The translations under genes were made by a program, and so were the position numbers. This document shows, in pieces, positions 33,962-44,824 of a stretch of DNA of 52,688 nt. A model generated the notes under the pieces. It was not told where the DNA came from. It made no database searches and was given only the letters and a program-made list of their open reading frames with translations. Every line of letters starts with the position of its first letter. Position 1 is the stretch's first letter. Where the stretch lies: the NCBI RefSeq assembly GCF_900258035.1, contig NZ_OGTP01000034.1, positions 1-52,688 on the forward strand. Reading direction: 5' to 3'. The stretch comes from Caballeronia novacaledonica. Lineage in GTDB: Bacteria > Pseudomonadota > Gammaproteobacteria > Burkholderiales > Burkholderiaceae.

Positions 33962-36517
33962 TCACGGCCTGCTGAACATGTCCATGATCTGCTTGCGTTC
34001 GTCGGTCGTGACTTGCGGCGCGGGCGGCGCCTGCATGCCCGCCGGTCCTACACCGCCCATCGTGGTCGCATCGCCCGCCATCGGGTTCGTGTTGTCCAGT
34101 CCGATGCTCGCGACGAATCCCGTGCCCGGCGTGCGGTCGGCGTAGAACAATTCGCCGTCGACGGTCGTGATGCCATCCGGCTTCGCCATCTGCTCCTGCG
34201 GAATGCCGCGCAGCGCGCGTCCCATGTACTCGACCCAGATCGGCAACGCGAGTTGCGCGCCAAACTCGCGGCTGCCGAGCGTCTTGGGCTGGTCGTAGCC
34301 CATCCACGCGACCGCGACGAGCTGCTTCTGATAGCCGGCGAACCAGCCATCCTTCGCGTCGTTGGTCGTGCCGGTCTTGCCTTGCAGGTCGTTGCGCTTC
34401 AGAACGTTGGTGCCCGAACCCGTGCCCTGCGTCGCGACCGTGTGCAGCAGACTGTTCATGATGTACGCATTGCGCGCCTCGAGCGTCTGCGGCGCGTTGC
34501 TGCCCGCCACGAGCGGATTCGCGCGCGAGATCACGGTGCCGCGCGCATCGGCGACATCGGCGATGAGGTACGGATTGATGCGATAGCCACCGTTCGCGAA
34601 CACCGAATAGGCGCCGCTCAGTTGCAAAGGCGTGACGAGCCCCGCGCCGAGCGCGAGCGGCAGATAAGGCGGCGTCTTGTCCTTGTCGAAGCCGAACTTC
34701 TGTGTGACGAAGTCCTGCGCGTAGCCCGTGCCGATATACGACAGAATGCGGATCGACACCAGGTTCTTCGACTTCTGCAGGCCGGTGCGCATCGACATCG
34801 GGCCGTCGGGCTGGTCGTCGTCCTTCGGCTCCCATGCGTCGCCGCCGCCCGCCGCGGGGAAGAAGAGCGGCGCATCGTTGATGATGGTCGCCGGTCCGAG
34901 GCCCTTGTCGAGCGCCGCCGAATAGATGAAGGGCTTGAAGCTCGAACCCGGCTGACGCCAGGCCTGCGTGACGTGATTGAACTTGTTCTTGTTGAAGTCG
35001 AAGCCGCCGATGAGCGCGCGGATCGCGCCGTCCTGCGGCGTCATCGACACGAGCGCGCCTTCGACCTGCGGAAGCTGCGTGATCTGCCAGTTGCCCTTGT
35101 CGTCCCTCGTCATGCGCACGATGGAACCCGGCTTGATCGCGAGCGCCTTCGACGCGTTGCTGCGCAGTCCCGCCGCCACGAAGCGCAGGCCGTCGCCCGC
35201 GATGGTCGCCGTATCGCCGCCGACGAACTGCGCCGTCACCTGCTTCGGGCTCGCGTTCGTCACGACCGCCGCGACGAGTTCGCCGTTGTCCGGATGATCG
35301 ACGAGCGCGTCTTCGATCGCCTCGGCGCGGTCGTCCGCGCTGGCCGGCAGATTGATGTTGCCCTCCGGCCCGCGATAGCCATGCCGGCGCTCGTAATCCA
35401 TCACGCCCTTGCGCACGGCCTTATATGCGGCGTCCTGATCGGCGGAGTCGATGGTCGTCGTCACCGTGAGGCCGCGCGTATAGGTTTCTTCCTTGTACTG
35501 CGCGTACATCAGTTGTCGCACCATTTCCGCGACGTATTCCGCATGCACCTTGTACTCGGTGCCCGCGGACTTCGTGTGGATTTCTTCGGCGATGGCCTGA
35601 TCGTACTGCTCGCGCGTGATGAAGTTCAGGTCCAGCATGCGCTTCAGAATGTATTGCTGACGCACCTTCGCGCGCTTCGGATTGACGACCGGGTTATACG
35701 CCGACGGCGCTTTCGGCAGGCCCGCGAGCATCGCCGCTTCGGCGAGCGAGATGTCCTTCAGGTCCTTGCCGAAGTACACGCGCGCCGCAGCCGAAAAGCC
35801 GTAGGCGCGCTCGCCGAGATAAATCTGGTTCATGTACAACTCGAGGATCTGATCCTTCGTCAGCGCCTTTTCGATCTTGTATGCGAGCAGCATCTCGTAA
35901 ATCTTGCGCGTGTAGGTCTTTTCGCTCGACAGGAAAAAGTTGCGCGCGACCTGCATCGTGATCGTGCTCGCGCCCTGCGATGCGCCGCCGTGCGTCAGAT
36001 CGGTCACGCCCGCCCGCAGAATGCCGATGAAGTCGACGCCGCCGTGATCGTAGAAGCGGTAGTCCTCGATCGCGAGGACGGCCTTCTTCATCTGGTCGGG
36101 AATATCCTGGAAGCGCACGAGGCTGCGCCGCTCCTCGCCGAACTCGCCGATCAGCACGTGATCGGCGGTGTAGACGCGCAACGGCACCTTCGGCCGGTAG
36201 TCGATGAGCGCATTGAGCGACGGCAGATTCGGCGCCATGACGACGAGCGCATAGCCGACGATGAGCGCGCCGACCACCACGCCGATCGCCGCGAGGCCCG
36301 CGAGCCAGAGCGCGATGCGCGCCATGGGCGAACGGCCTCGCCCGCGGCCGTTGCGATCGTTACGGTCATTGCGGCCGTTGCGGCCGTTTCCGCCGTTGCG
36401 TCCACCGCCGTCGCGGCCGCCCGAGTCATGGCGTGAGTCGTTGCGAGAGTCGTTCCAGCGCGGTTCGCGATCGTATCGCGAGGAATTGGATGAGTCGGGT
36501 CGTTTGATGATAGGCAT
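33962..36517 (-). CDS. mrcA: Penicillin-binding protein 1A, bifunctional
   Basis: 851 residues. It polymerises glycan strands and cross-links peptides at the inner membrane. After a disordered N-terminus of about 65 residues and a membrane anchor (about 66-95), the glycosyltransferase shows EDYRFYDHGG with Glu151 and GASTITMQVARNFFL. The transpeptidase shows SSFK with nucleophile Ser525, SKN at 583-585 and KTG at 714-716. The N-terminal tail is unusual: repeated NDSR, RNDRND and RNGRGRG units, rich in Asn, Asp, Gly and Arg. It ends convergent with the copper operon. Confidence 0.95.
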   Translation of the reverse strand: MPIIKRPDSSNSSRYDREPRWNDSRNDSRHDSGGRDGGGRNGGNGRNGRNDRNDRNGRGRGRSPMARIALWLAGLAAIGVVVGALIVGYALVVMAPNLPSLNALIDYRPKVPLRVYTADHVLIGEFGEERRSLVRFQDIPDQMKKAVLAIEDYRFYDHGGVDFIGILRAGVTDLTHGGASQGASTITMQVARNFFLSSEKTYTRKIYEMLLAYKIEKALTKDQILELYMNQIYLGERAYGFSAAARVYFGKDLKDISLAEAAMLAGLPKAPSAYNPVVNPKRAKVRQQYILKRMLDLNFITREQYDQAIAEEIHTKSAGTEYKVHAEYVAEMVRQLMYAQYKEETYTRGLTVTTTIDSADQDAAYKAVRKGVMDYERRHGYRGPEGNINLPASADDRAEAIEDALVDHPDNGELVAAVVTNASPKQVTAQFVGGDTATIAGDGLRFVAAGLRSNASKALAIKPGSIVRMTRDDKGNWQITQLPQVEGALVSMTPQDGAIRALIGGFDFNKNKFNHVTQAWRQPGSSFKPFIYSAALDKGLGPATIINDAPLFFPAAGGGDAWEPKDDDQPDGPMSMRTGLQKSKNLVSIRILSYIGTGYAQDFVTQKFGFDKDKTPPYLPLALGAGLVTPLQLSGAYSVFANGGYRINPYLIADVADARGTVISRANPLVAGSNAPQTLEARNAYIMNSLLHTVATQGTGSGTNVLKRNDLQGKTGTTNDAKDGWFAGYQKQLVAVAWMGYDQPKTLGSREFGAQLALPIWVEYMGRALRGIPQEQMAKPDGITTVDGELFYADRTPGTGFVASIGLDNTNPMAGDATTMGGVGPAGMQAPPAPQVTTDERKQIMDMFSRP

Positions 36518-37007
36518 GACTGGGTTCGTTCGGCGCGCCGTGAAGCGCGCGCGCTGCCGTGCTTCGATGCGATGCGCCGAAGCACGGCGCTACTGCAAAG
36601 ACGGGACGAGCGATATATGGCCCGGTTTCGACCGAGGGTAACAGCGCATTTTAAAGAATTCGCACGCACCGCTACAAAAGCGGCCGGATTTTTTTGTAAG
36701 TAAATGCCCGCGCGCCGCAAGAATGCGGGTGTATGTTGAGTTACCCACAGAAAGTGTTGAGAGCCTTGTGGACAACCCTATGAGAAAATATCCAAGTGGT
36801 TGATCGCGCGCCGTTTTTACGCAACGCTCAACGCGTGTGATGCGAGGGGGTTCACACGCACGGCCGCGCGCAAACCGATATGATGGTTGAATGATTCGCA
36901 GGTTCCCCGAAATGTCCCGGGCGGGCCTGCCGTAACGATGTCGCGCCGTTTGATGAACCGAAGCCCCGATCGTCCCCTACGATCGCCTTACTGTTTGCGA
37001 GCCGCTC
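36518..37007. other. Intergenic region with two DnaA-box-like sites
   Basis: This 490-nt divergent region should contain the mrcA promoter and that of the next plus-strand gene. It holds TTACCCACA at 36741-36749 and TGTGGACAA at 36767-36775, each one mismatch from a DnaA box and in opposite orientation. The stretch around 36770-36800 is A+T-richer. No replication gene is near, so it is not proposed as the chromosome origin. No gene seen. Confidence 0.45.
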
Positions 37008-37400
37008 ATGACGACCAAACCCAGCGAACGCATCGTTGTTTTCGTGACTCCCGCGCAGAAGCTGGCCATCAGCAAGACAGCGGATACCCTCGGCATCAGC
37101 GTGAGCGAGCTCATGCGGCGCGCCGTGCTCAACTTCAACGCGACGAGCGAGCAGATCAAGGTGGCAGGCATCGTCGATCGTCTGCGCGCGCCTAAAGCGC
37201 CCGATCCGCTCAACGCGGCGCTGAAAAGCGTCGCCGAGAAAGCCGCCGCGCGCGAAGCCCGGGCAGCGGCGGCGAGCGCGACCAAACGGGCCGCGCAGGC
37301 GCGGATCGCTTCGCAAGCGCAATCTGAAGAAGAAATCGAGCCCGACACGGATCAGGGCGACGACGCCTCGCTGACGGACGACACGCGCTCCGAGCGCTAG
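37008..37400 (+). CDS. Hypothetical protein with a ribbon-helix-helix-like N-terminus
   Basis: 130 residues. The first 50 residues (RIVVFVTPAQKLAISKTADT, then GISVSELMRRAVLNF) look like a ribbon-helix-helix DNA-binding domain, as in small repressors and mobilisation accessory proteins. A helical, Ala/Arg-rich segment (about 75-105) and an acidic tail (EEEIEPDTDQGDD) follow. It probably binds DNA or nucleoid; no partner is evident. The family assignment is only by pattern. Confidence 0.62.
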   Translation: MTTKPSERIVVFVTPAQKLAISKTADTLGISVSELMRRAVLNFNATSEQIKVAGIVDRLRAPKAPDPLNAALKSVAEKAAAREARAAAASATKRAAQARIASQAQSEEEIEPDTDQGDDASLTDDTRSER

Positions 37401-37440
37401 CGCGTTCGTCGCTTGATCGACATGGCGCATCGTTACACTC

Positions 37441-37457
37441 CTTAACCTTCCGTTAAG
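37441..37457. promoter_or_regulatory. Dyad CTTAAC-N5-GTTAAG upstream of pspA
   Basis: CTTAAC and GTTAAG form a perfect 6-bp dyad, and a further TTAAG at 37464-37468 repeats the half-site 6 nt on. It lies about 155 nt upstream of pspA. A regulator site is plausible; I cannot name the regulator. Confidence 0.35.
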
Positions 37458-37611
37458 TCCCGATTAAGTCACGGCATGATCTAATGGGCGGGTAAACCCG
37501 GCGTGAAAGTGTTACCCGCCCGACGCTTGCAATCCCGCGCGTTGCGCCTCACATTCGAGCCGCGTGGCACGCAGGCAAGCGCACGCCGCCGTCTTCATCC
37601 AGGAGAAATAC

Positions 37612-38292
37612 ATGTCGCTTTTCGATTCCATCACGCGCACGGTCAAAGGCCTCTTGAACGACGCCGCCGACACCATGCAGGACCCTTCGCGCGACGCACG
37701 CCAGATCGTGCGCGAGCTCGACGACAGCATCGCGAAGGCGGAGAACTCGCTCATCGAGATCGAAGCGCAGGTCGCGACGCAGCAAAGCAAGCGAGACGCC
37801 GCCGCCGACAAGGCGAAGAAGTACGAAGACGGCGCGAAGCGCGCGCTGCAGTCCGGCGATGAAGGTCTCGCGCGCGAAGCGCTCGCCGCGCAGTCGAATG
37901 CCGAAACCGAACGCGACGCGCTCGCGGCGGAACTGCAGACGCTGGTGCCTTCGGTCGACCTGCTGAAGAAGCAGATCGCGGACATGCGCCAGCGCCGCAA
38001 CGATCTCAACGCGCGCTCCAACATCCTTCAGGCCAAGCAGCAGATCGCGCAGGCGAAGGACACCGCGGCGACGGCGCTGGGCGGCATCGGCGGAAAAAAT
38101 CTTTCCGAGGACTTTCAGAAACTCGAAGACAAGGTGCAACTCTCCAACGCCCGCTCGGACGCGCGTCTGAACTCGGCGGACCAGAAATCCGGCAAGGCGC
38201 TCGACGACAAACTCGCCGCGCTCAATCGCGGGCCTTCGGTCGAGGATCGTCTCGAAGCGCTGAAGAAGCAGTTGAATACGCCGGCGCAATAA
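37612..38292 (+). CDS. PspA/IM30-family protein
   Basis: 226 residues from the ATG at 37612, with AGGAG upstream. It is almost entirely coiled coil with PspA landmarks: MSLFDSITRTVKGLLNDAAD as the membrane-binding amphipathic helix, then ARQIVRELDDSIAKAENSL and AKKYEDGAKRALQSGDEGLA. PspA/IM30 proteins (ESCRT-III relatives) oligomerise on stressed inner membranes. No pspF, pspB or pspC is adjacent. The next gene, 148 nt downstream, encodes a membrane TPR protein, a possible partner. Confidence 0.88.
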   Translation: MSLFDSITRTVKGLLNDAADTMQDPSRDARQIVRELDDSIAKAENSLIEIEAQVATQQSKRDAAADKAKKYEDGAKRALQSGDEGLAREALAAQSNAETERDALAAELQTLVPSVDLLKKQIADMRQRRNDLNARSNILQAKQQIAQAKDTAATALGGIGGKNLSEDFQKLEDKVQLSNARSDARLNSADQKSGKALDDKLAALNRGPSVEDRLEALKKQLNTPAQ

Positions 38293-38440
38293 GTGCTGGC
38301 ATCAGAAAGGCGGCGGCGCGCGGCGAACTCCTGGGTGCGTCGCGCGTCGCAGGAATATGCGTCACCTTGAGTATCACGACTTGCATCACCCGTTCGCAGC
38401 ATCGAAAGGAGACGGACGTTCATCGCGTCCGGCCCGCATC

Positions 38441-39652
38441 ATGAAAAAGACTCTGACGGCTCTGGCGTTGTCGCTGTCGCTCGCTTCTCCGCTCGCGTTC
38501 GCCGTGCCGACCGCGCAGCAGGTCGAGCAGTCGATGACGCAGGGCAACTGGCAACAGGCCGACTCCCAGTTGAGCGAAGTGCTCGACGCGCATCCGAAAA
38601 ACGCGCACGCGCACTATCTGTACGCGCAGGTGCTCGACCGCGAGGGCCGCTACAGCGATGCGCTTTCGCAACTGCAACAGGCGAAATCGCTCGATCCTTC
38701 GCTGAGCTTCACGGACCCGTCGCGCTTCGCCGCCACGCAAGCCCGCATTCAGGCCGATGCGACCCGCGCGAGCATCTCGCCGCGCTCGAACAACGGCACG
38801 GCCACATCGAACGCGCAGAATCCGTTCAATCAGGATCAGGCCGCCGCCGCGCCGCAAAAGCACGGCATCGGCATGGGCGCGTGGATCGGCTTGGCGCTCC
38901 TGATCGCGGCGATCGCGCTCGTGCTGCGCTGGGGCTTGCGCCGTGCGCGCGCACGCGACGACGGTCAGGCCGAGAACGACCGCCGCTCGCAGATCAAGCG
39001 CGCGACCGAATTGCTCAACGACGTGCGCACGCTCAAGCTCGACGTGCGGCTCTCCACCGCGCCGGGCCACGAGGCGCTCTTGCGCGATGTCGAAGGCGCG
39101 GAGACGCAATTGCGCGAGATGGTCGAGTCGCTGTCGAACTCGAAGAATCCCGTGCCGCCGTATGCGATCGACGATCTGGCGAATCAGGTCGCGAGTCTGA
39201 AGGCCCGCGCCGAAGGCAGGCCCGATCCCAACGCCGCCGGCAACGCCCAGGCGGGCGCGCCGAACGGCTCGCCGTATGCGCAGGAAGCCGAGCGTTTCGG
39301 CCGCGGCCAGCAGCAGTATCCGCAGCAGGGGCCCTATCCGCCGTATCCGCCGCAGCAAGGGCAACAGCCGCCTGTCATCATTCAGCAAGGCGGCGGCGGG
39401 TTTGGCGGCGGCATGGGCGGACTGCTCACCGGCGTGTTGCTGGGCGAAGCGCTGTCGCATGGGCGCGATCGCGTGATCGAGCGCGAAGTGCCCGTCGATC
39501 GCCCGTCGCAGAACGACAACGGTGGTCTCGATTTCGGCAACAACAACGGCGGCGGCCTCGACTTCGGCAACGGCTCGAATGACTGGAACGACGGCGGCGG
39601 CGGAGGCGGTCTCGACCTCGGCAGCAACGACGACGGCTGGCGCGATTCCTGA
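38441..39652 (+). CDS. Exported TPR membrane protein with Gly/Asn/Asp-rich repeats
   Basis: 403 residues from the ATG at 38441. In order: a signal peptide (MKKTLTALALSLSLASPLAFA), two TPR-like helical pairs (about 25-90), a transmembrane segment (about 144-165), a coiled region (about 180-260), a Gln/Pro-rich stretch (YPQQGPYPPYPPQQGQQPP), a hydrophobic glycine stretch (GGGGFGGGMGGLLTGVLLG), and a tail with units GGLDFGN, GGLDFGNG and GGLDLGS. It follows pspA, so it may work with it at the membrane. Function unknown. Confidence 0.82.
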   Translation: MKKTLTALALSLSLASPLAFAVPTAQQVEQSMTQGNWQQADSQLSEVLDAHPKNAHAHYLYAQVLDREGRYSDALSQLQQAKSLDPSLSFTDPSRFAATQARIQADATRASISPRSNNGTATSNAQNPFNQDQAAAAPQKHGIGMGAWIGLALLIAAIALVLRWGLRRARARDDGQAENDRRSQIKRATELLNDVRTLKLDVRLSTAPGHEALLRDVEGAETQLREMVESLSNSKNPVPPYAIDDLANQVASLKARAEGRPDPNAAGNAQAGAPNGSPYAQEAERFGRGQQQYPQQGPYPPYPPQQGQQPPVIIQQGGGGFGGGMGGLLTGVLLGEALSHGRDRVIEREVPVDRPSQNDNGGLDFGNNNGGGLDFGNGSNDWNDGGGGGGLDLGSNDDGWRDS

Positions 39653-39679
39653 CTAAGCCTGTCACGCACGCATGATTCG

Positions 39680-39711
39680 AAGGCCCCGTTCGTTTGCGCG
39701 GGGCCTTTTTC
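39680..39711 (+). terminator. Terminator after the TPR membrane protein gene
   Basis: AAGGCCCCG (39680-39688) pairs with CGGGGCCTT (39699-39707) across a 10-nt loop, followed by TTT. It lies 28 nt after the stop codon. Confidence 0.88.
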
Positions 39712-39735
39712 GTTGCAATGTGAACGGTCAGCGCA

Positions 39736-39858
39736 TCAGCCACCGCCGCCGAGAAAGCGCAGCAGACCCCACAAAAACTTGAAGAAGCCGACGATGAACT
39801 CCCAGATGCGTTCGAGCTGATCCCAGCTCGCGACGTGCAGAATGGCGCGCAGGATCAT
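39736..39858 (-). CDS. Possible 40-residue membrane microprotein
   Basis: A short frame from the ATG at 39858 reads MILRAILHVASWDQLERIWE and continues with FIVGFFKFLWGLLRFLGGGG before TGA. It is strikingly hydrophobic and aromatic, amphipathic at the start, and ends in four glycines. There is no strong ribosome site. It is isolated between the terminators of the TPR gene and glgX. The composition is unlike random GC-rich reading frames, but translation is unproven. Confidence 0.4.
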   Translation of the reverse strand: MILRAILHVASWDQLERIWEFIVGFFKFLWGLLRFLGGGG

Positions 39859-39922
39859 GCCGTCGGCGCCGCGCGGGCTTCGATGAGCGCGCGTTCATGT
39901 GTGAATGAAACAGGCATCGTGG

Positions 39923-39950
39923 AAAAAAGAAGGCGGCTCGCGCCGCCTTC
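39923..39950 (-). terminator. glgX terminator
   Basis: GAAGGCGGC (39929-39937) and GCCGCCTTC (39942-39950) form a perfect 9-bp stem with a 4-nt loop. On the minus strand TTTTTT follows directly. It lies 61 nt downstream of the glgX stop. Confidence 0.88.
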
Positions 39951-40011
39951 CGTCGCTATCGCAAAAATCGCATGATACCCGGTCGCGCAGGGCGTCCCGT
40001 CGATGGGCGCG

Positions 40012-42222
<2,211 letters not shown>

Positions 42223-42457
42223 GAGATGATGTTCGAATGGTTGACGCGCGGTGCGTCGGGATCGCGCGGTGGCATGGCGGGGCTTCAGCGGATCGTAAGG
42301 AGCATTTAACGTGCCCGCTTGATGCTTCGGCGCGCGGTTTGCTTCAGGCCGCTCGCGACCGCTGAACGCTCGCGTTCGCAGCGCGCCGCGTGTAAAACGT
42401 TCCGCCGGGTGCGCCAAATTTCTGGCGCGCCGGTACAACGCCGAAGGAGAACACACT

Positions 42458-43843
42458 TTGTCCACCCGCCCCGCTCCCTCCGCAGCGAATTCCACGATCA
42501 ACGGCACGGCCGAAGAAAGCCGCGTGACGGGCCGCGCGCTGCGCGACGCCGTTCCGTTCGAGGCCCACGGCGCGTGGTCGCCCGAGCCGGACCGGCCCGA
42601 TCCCGTGGAGCGCGTGCTCGCGGGCAATGCGGGCCGGCAGGAGCGGCTCGTTCCGTTGCGCATGCAGCGCATGGCCGAATCGCCGTTCGCGTTCCTGCGC
42701 GGCTCCGCGACCGTGATGGCGTGGGATCTGGCGAAGTCGCCGTCGATCGGGCACAACGTGATCATCGACGGCGACGCGCATATCAATAATTTCGGCCTCT
42801 TTCGCACGCCGCGCCAGGATGTCGTGTTCGATCTGAACGACTTCGACGAAACGCTCGTCGGTCCGTGGGAATGGGATCTGAAACGGCTGACTGCGAGCAT
42901 CAATGTCGCGGCGCGCGAGAACGGCGTCGACGCCGGCGGGCGCGAGCGCGCGGTGCGCTCGGCATGCGCCGCGTATCGCACGACGATGGCGGGCCTCTGG
43001 CAAGTGAGCCCCTACGATCTCTGGCAAATGCGCTCCTACGCGAGCGCGCTGCACATGGACGCCCCGACGAAGCTCGACGCCGACGAGAAAGCGACCATCG
43101 AAAAGACCGTCGAGCGCGCAATGAAGCGCTCGCACGCGACGATGCTCGCGAAAGTGGCGGAACCGGTCGGCAAGAGCTATCGCTTCAAGGCCGATCCGCC
43201 GATCCTCACCGCGCTCGACGCCGCCGAAAAAAATCATGTGATCGATGGCCTGAAGGCGTATCTGCAGACCATCGCGGGCGAATGGCGCATGATGCTGGAG
43301 CGCTACGACGTCGCGGATGTCGCGCATCGGGTCGTCGGCGTGGGCAGTGTCGGCACGCGCGCGTATCTCGTGCTGATGCTCGGCCGCGCGCTCGGCGACC
43401 CGCTTTTTCTTCAGGTGAAGGAAGGCATCGTGCCCGCGGCCGCGCCCTTCGTGCCGCCGCTCGACGAGCCTTACCGGCATCAGGGACGGCGCGTCGTGCA
43501 TGGCCAGCGGCTCATGCAAAGCTCGTCGGACGCGCTGCTCGGCTGGACCACCATCTCCGGCCGCGATTTCTACGTGCGGCAGATGAAGCAGATTCGCGGC
43601 TCGATTCCCGTCGACTGGCTGCACGGCGCCACCTTCGATTTTTATGCGTGGTGTCTCGGCCTGCTTCTCGGCCGCGCCCACGCGCGCACGGGCGACGCCG
43701 CGCTCATCGCGGGCTATTGCGGCAACTCGGATCGCCTCGACGCGGCCTACGCGAGTTGGGCCGAACGCTACGGCGCGCAGACGGTCGCCGATCATGCCGC
43801 CTTCTGCGCGGCGATCAGCGTCGGCCGCGTGCCGGCCGCCTGA
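42458..43843 (+). CDS. DUF2252 family protein
   Basis: 461 residues from a TTG at 42458, with AAGGAGAAC upstream; no nearby ATG gives this N-terminus. DUF2252 proteins share a kinase-like fold of unknown activity. Typical segments are FAFLRGSATVMAWDLAKSP, GDAHINNFGLFRTP and DVVFDLNDFDETLVGPWEWD, which recall the catalytic HxD-like and DxD regions of aminoglycoside-phosphotransferase-type kinases. YVRQMKQIRGSIPVDWL is another conserved stretch. Cytoplasmic. It is divergent from glgX; no functional link is shown. Confidence 0.88.
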   Translation: MSTRPAPSAANSTINGTAEESRVTGRALRDAVPFEAHGAWSPEPDRPDPVERVLAGNAGRQERLVPLRMQRMAESPFAFLRGSATVMAWDLAKSPSIGHNVIIDGDAHINNFGLFRTPRQDVVFDLNDFDETLVGPWEWDLKRLTASINVAARENGVDAGGRERAVRSACAAYRTTMAGLWQVSPYDLWQMRSYASALHMDAPTKLDADEKATIEKTVERAMKRSHATMLAKVAEPVGKSYRFKADPPILTALDAAEKNHVIDGLKAYLQTIAGEWRMMLERYDVADVAHRVVGVGSVGTRAYLVLMLGRALGDPLFLQVKEGIVPAAAPFVPPLDEPYRHQGRRVVHGQRLMQSSSDALLGWTTISGRDFYVRQMKQIRGSIPVDWLHGATFDFYAWCLGLLLGRAHARTGDAALIAGYCGNSDRLDAAYASWAERYGAQTVADHAAFCAAISVGRVPAA

Positions 43844-43906
43844 ACGTCTGGCGCGCGATTGTCGGCGCGCGGGCGGTCCGCAGTCGAATTGACTATCATT
43901 GACGCT

Positions 43907-43945
43907 GTCCGCAGTGAAACGCACCTCGCCGTGCGTTTCGCGGAC
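43907..43945 (+). other. Long bulged hairpin upstream of mscL
   Basis: GTCCGC (43907-43912) pairs with GCGGAC (43940-43945), and GAAACGCAC (43916-43924) with GTGCGTTTC (43931-43939). That gives 15 bp interrupted by a 3-nt AGT bulge, with a 6-nt loop. No U-run follows. GTCCGCAGT also occurs as a direct repeat at 43876-43884. It lies 71 nt before mscL and may end the DUF2252 transcript or structure the mscL leader. Confidence 0.6.
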
Positions 43946-44016
43946 GTCTCAATGGCATAGCCCTTGCTGCCGCTCTGGCCATACAACCGTCTGACTCAAA
44001 CTGGAGGAAGCCGCGC

Positions 44017-44460
44017 ATGAGCATGATCGAAGAATTCAAGAACTTCGCCCTCAAAGGCAACGTCATGGACCTCGCGGTCGGTGTCATCATCGGCGGCGCT
44101 TTTTCGACGATCGTAAATTCCGTCGTGAAGGATCTGATCATGCCGGTGGTCGGCCTCGCCACCGGCGGCCTCGACTTTTCCAATCTCTTCGTCAAACTCG
44201 GACCGATACCGCCAACTTTCAAAGGCAATCCCGATTCGTACAAGGACTTGCAGACCGCGGGCGTCGCCGTGTTCGGCTACGGCTCGTTCATCACGACGCT
44301 GATCAACTTCATCATCCTCGCGTTCATCATTTTTCTGATGGTCAAGTTCATCAACAATCTGCGCAAGCCCGCCGAATCCGCACCGCCGCCCGCGACGCCG
44401 GAAGACGTGCTCCTGCTGCGCGAAATTCGCGACGAACTCAAAAACGCGCCGCGCGTCTAG
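44017..44460 (+). CDS. mscL: Large-conductance mechanosensitive channel MscL
   Basis: 147 residues, slightly longer than E. coli MscL. It opens under high membrane tension to release solutes during hypo-osmotic shock. The N-terminal helix and TM1 read MIEEFKNFALKGNVMDLAVG, then IIGGAFSTIVNSVVKDLIMP, the family signature. TM2 is SFITTLINFIILAFIIFLMV, and the cytoplasmic bundle ends LLLREIRDELKN. GGAGG lies upstream. Confidence 0.97.
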   Translation: MSMIEEFKNFALKGNVMDLAVGVIIGGAFSTIVNSVVKDLIMPVVGLATGGLDFSNLFVKLGPIPPTFKGNPDSYKDLQTAGVAVFGYGSFITTLINFIILAFIIFLMVKFINNLRKPAESAPPPATPEDVLLLREIRDELKNAPRV

Positions 44461-44824
44461 CCGGCAAATCGTTCGAAATAGATGGAACCCGCGCGACCCG
44501 CTCAGGTCTTCCCGGATAGCCACCCCGCTCGCTTGGTGCGTCCACCCGCTTTTTTCTTTACGAAAGCTGTTCGCGCGGGTAGCAGCAGGACTATTATTGG
44601 GATAGATGCTCAGAGGGATGCCAAGCGGGCCGCCAAACGGTCATCGGCACGAATCATGCGCCAGTAGCGTGCACCGGCGGCTCGCCGGTCACGAGGATGA
44701 TGGCCCGATTCACCGTGACCTAATCACATCGATGCGCTATAAAAGATCGACGTGCGGCACGCAAGACGGGAGTGGCCGCATGAGGACGCTGCGTTTCTTG
44801 CAATTCTTTTTCAGGCGAGTTTTT
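44461..44824. other. Intergenic region, no gene seen
   Basis: A 364-nt spacer between mscL and the next plus-strand gene. It has no strong reading frame, repeat or terminator. A GTG-to-CGT rich stretch near 44700 and a possible -10 (TATAAA at 44738-44743, in GCTATAAAAGATC) could drive the downstream gene, but no good -35 is visible. Confidence 0.4.

Noticed and set aside
34013..36436. An 807-codon frame opposite mrcA
   Set aside because: Same mirror effect; arginine-dominated translation without motifs, while the minus strand encodes a complete PBP1A.
36741..36775. DnaA-box-like sites as a replication origin
   Set aside because: Only two imperfect sites, with no dnaA, dnaN, parA, parB or A+T-rich unwinding element nearby.
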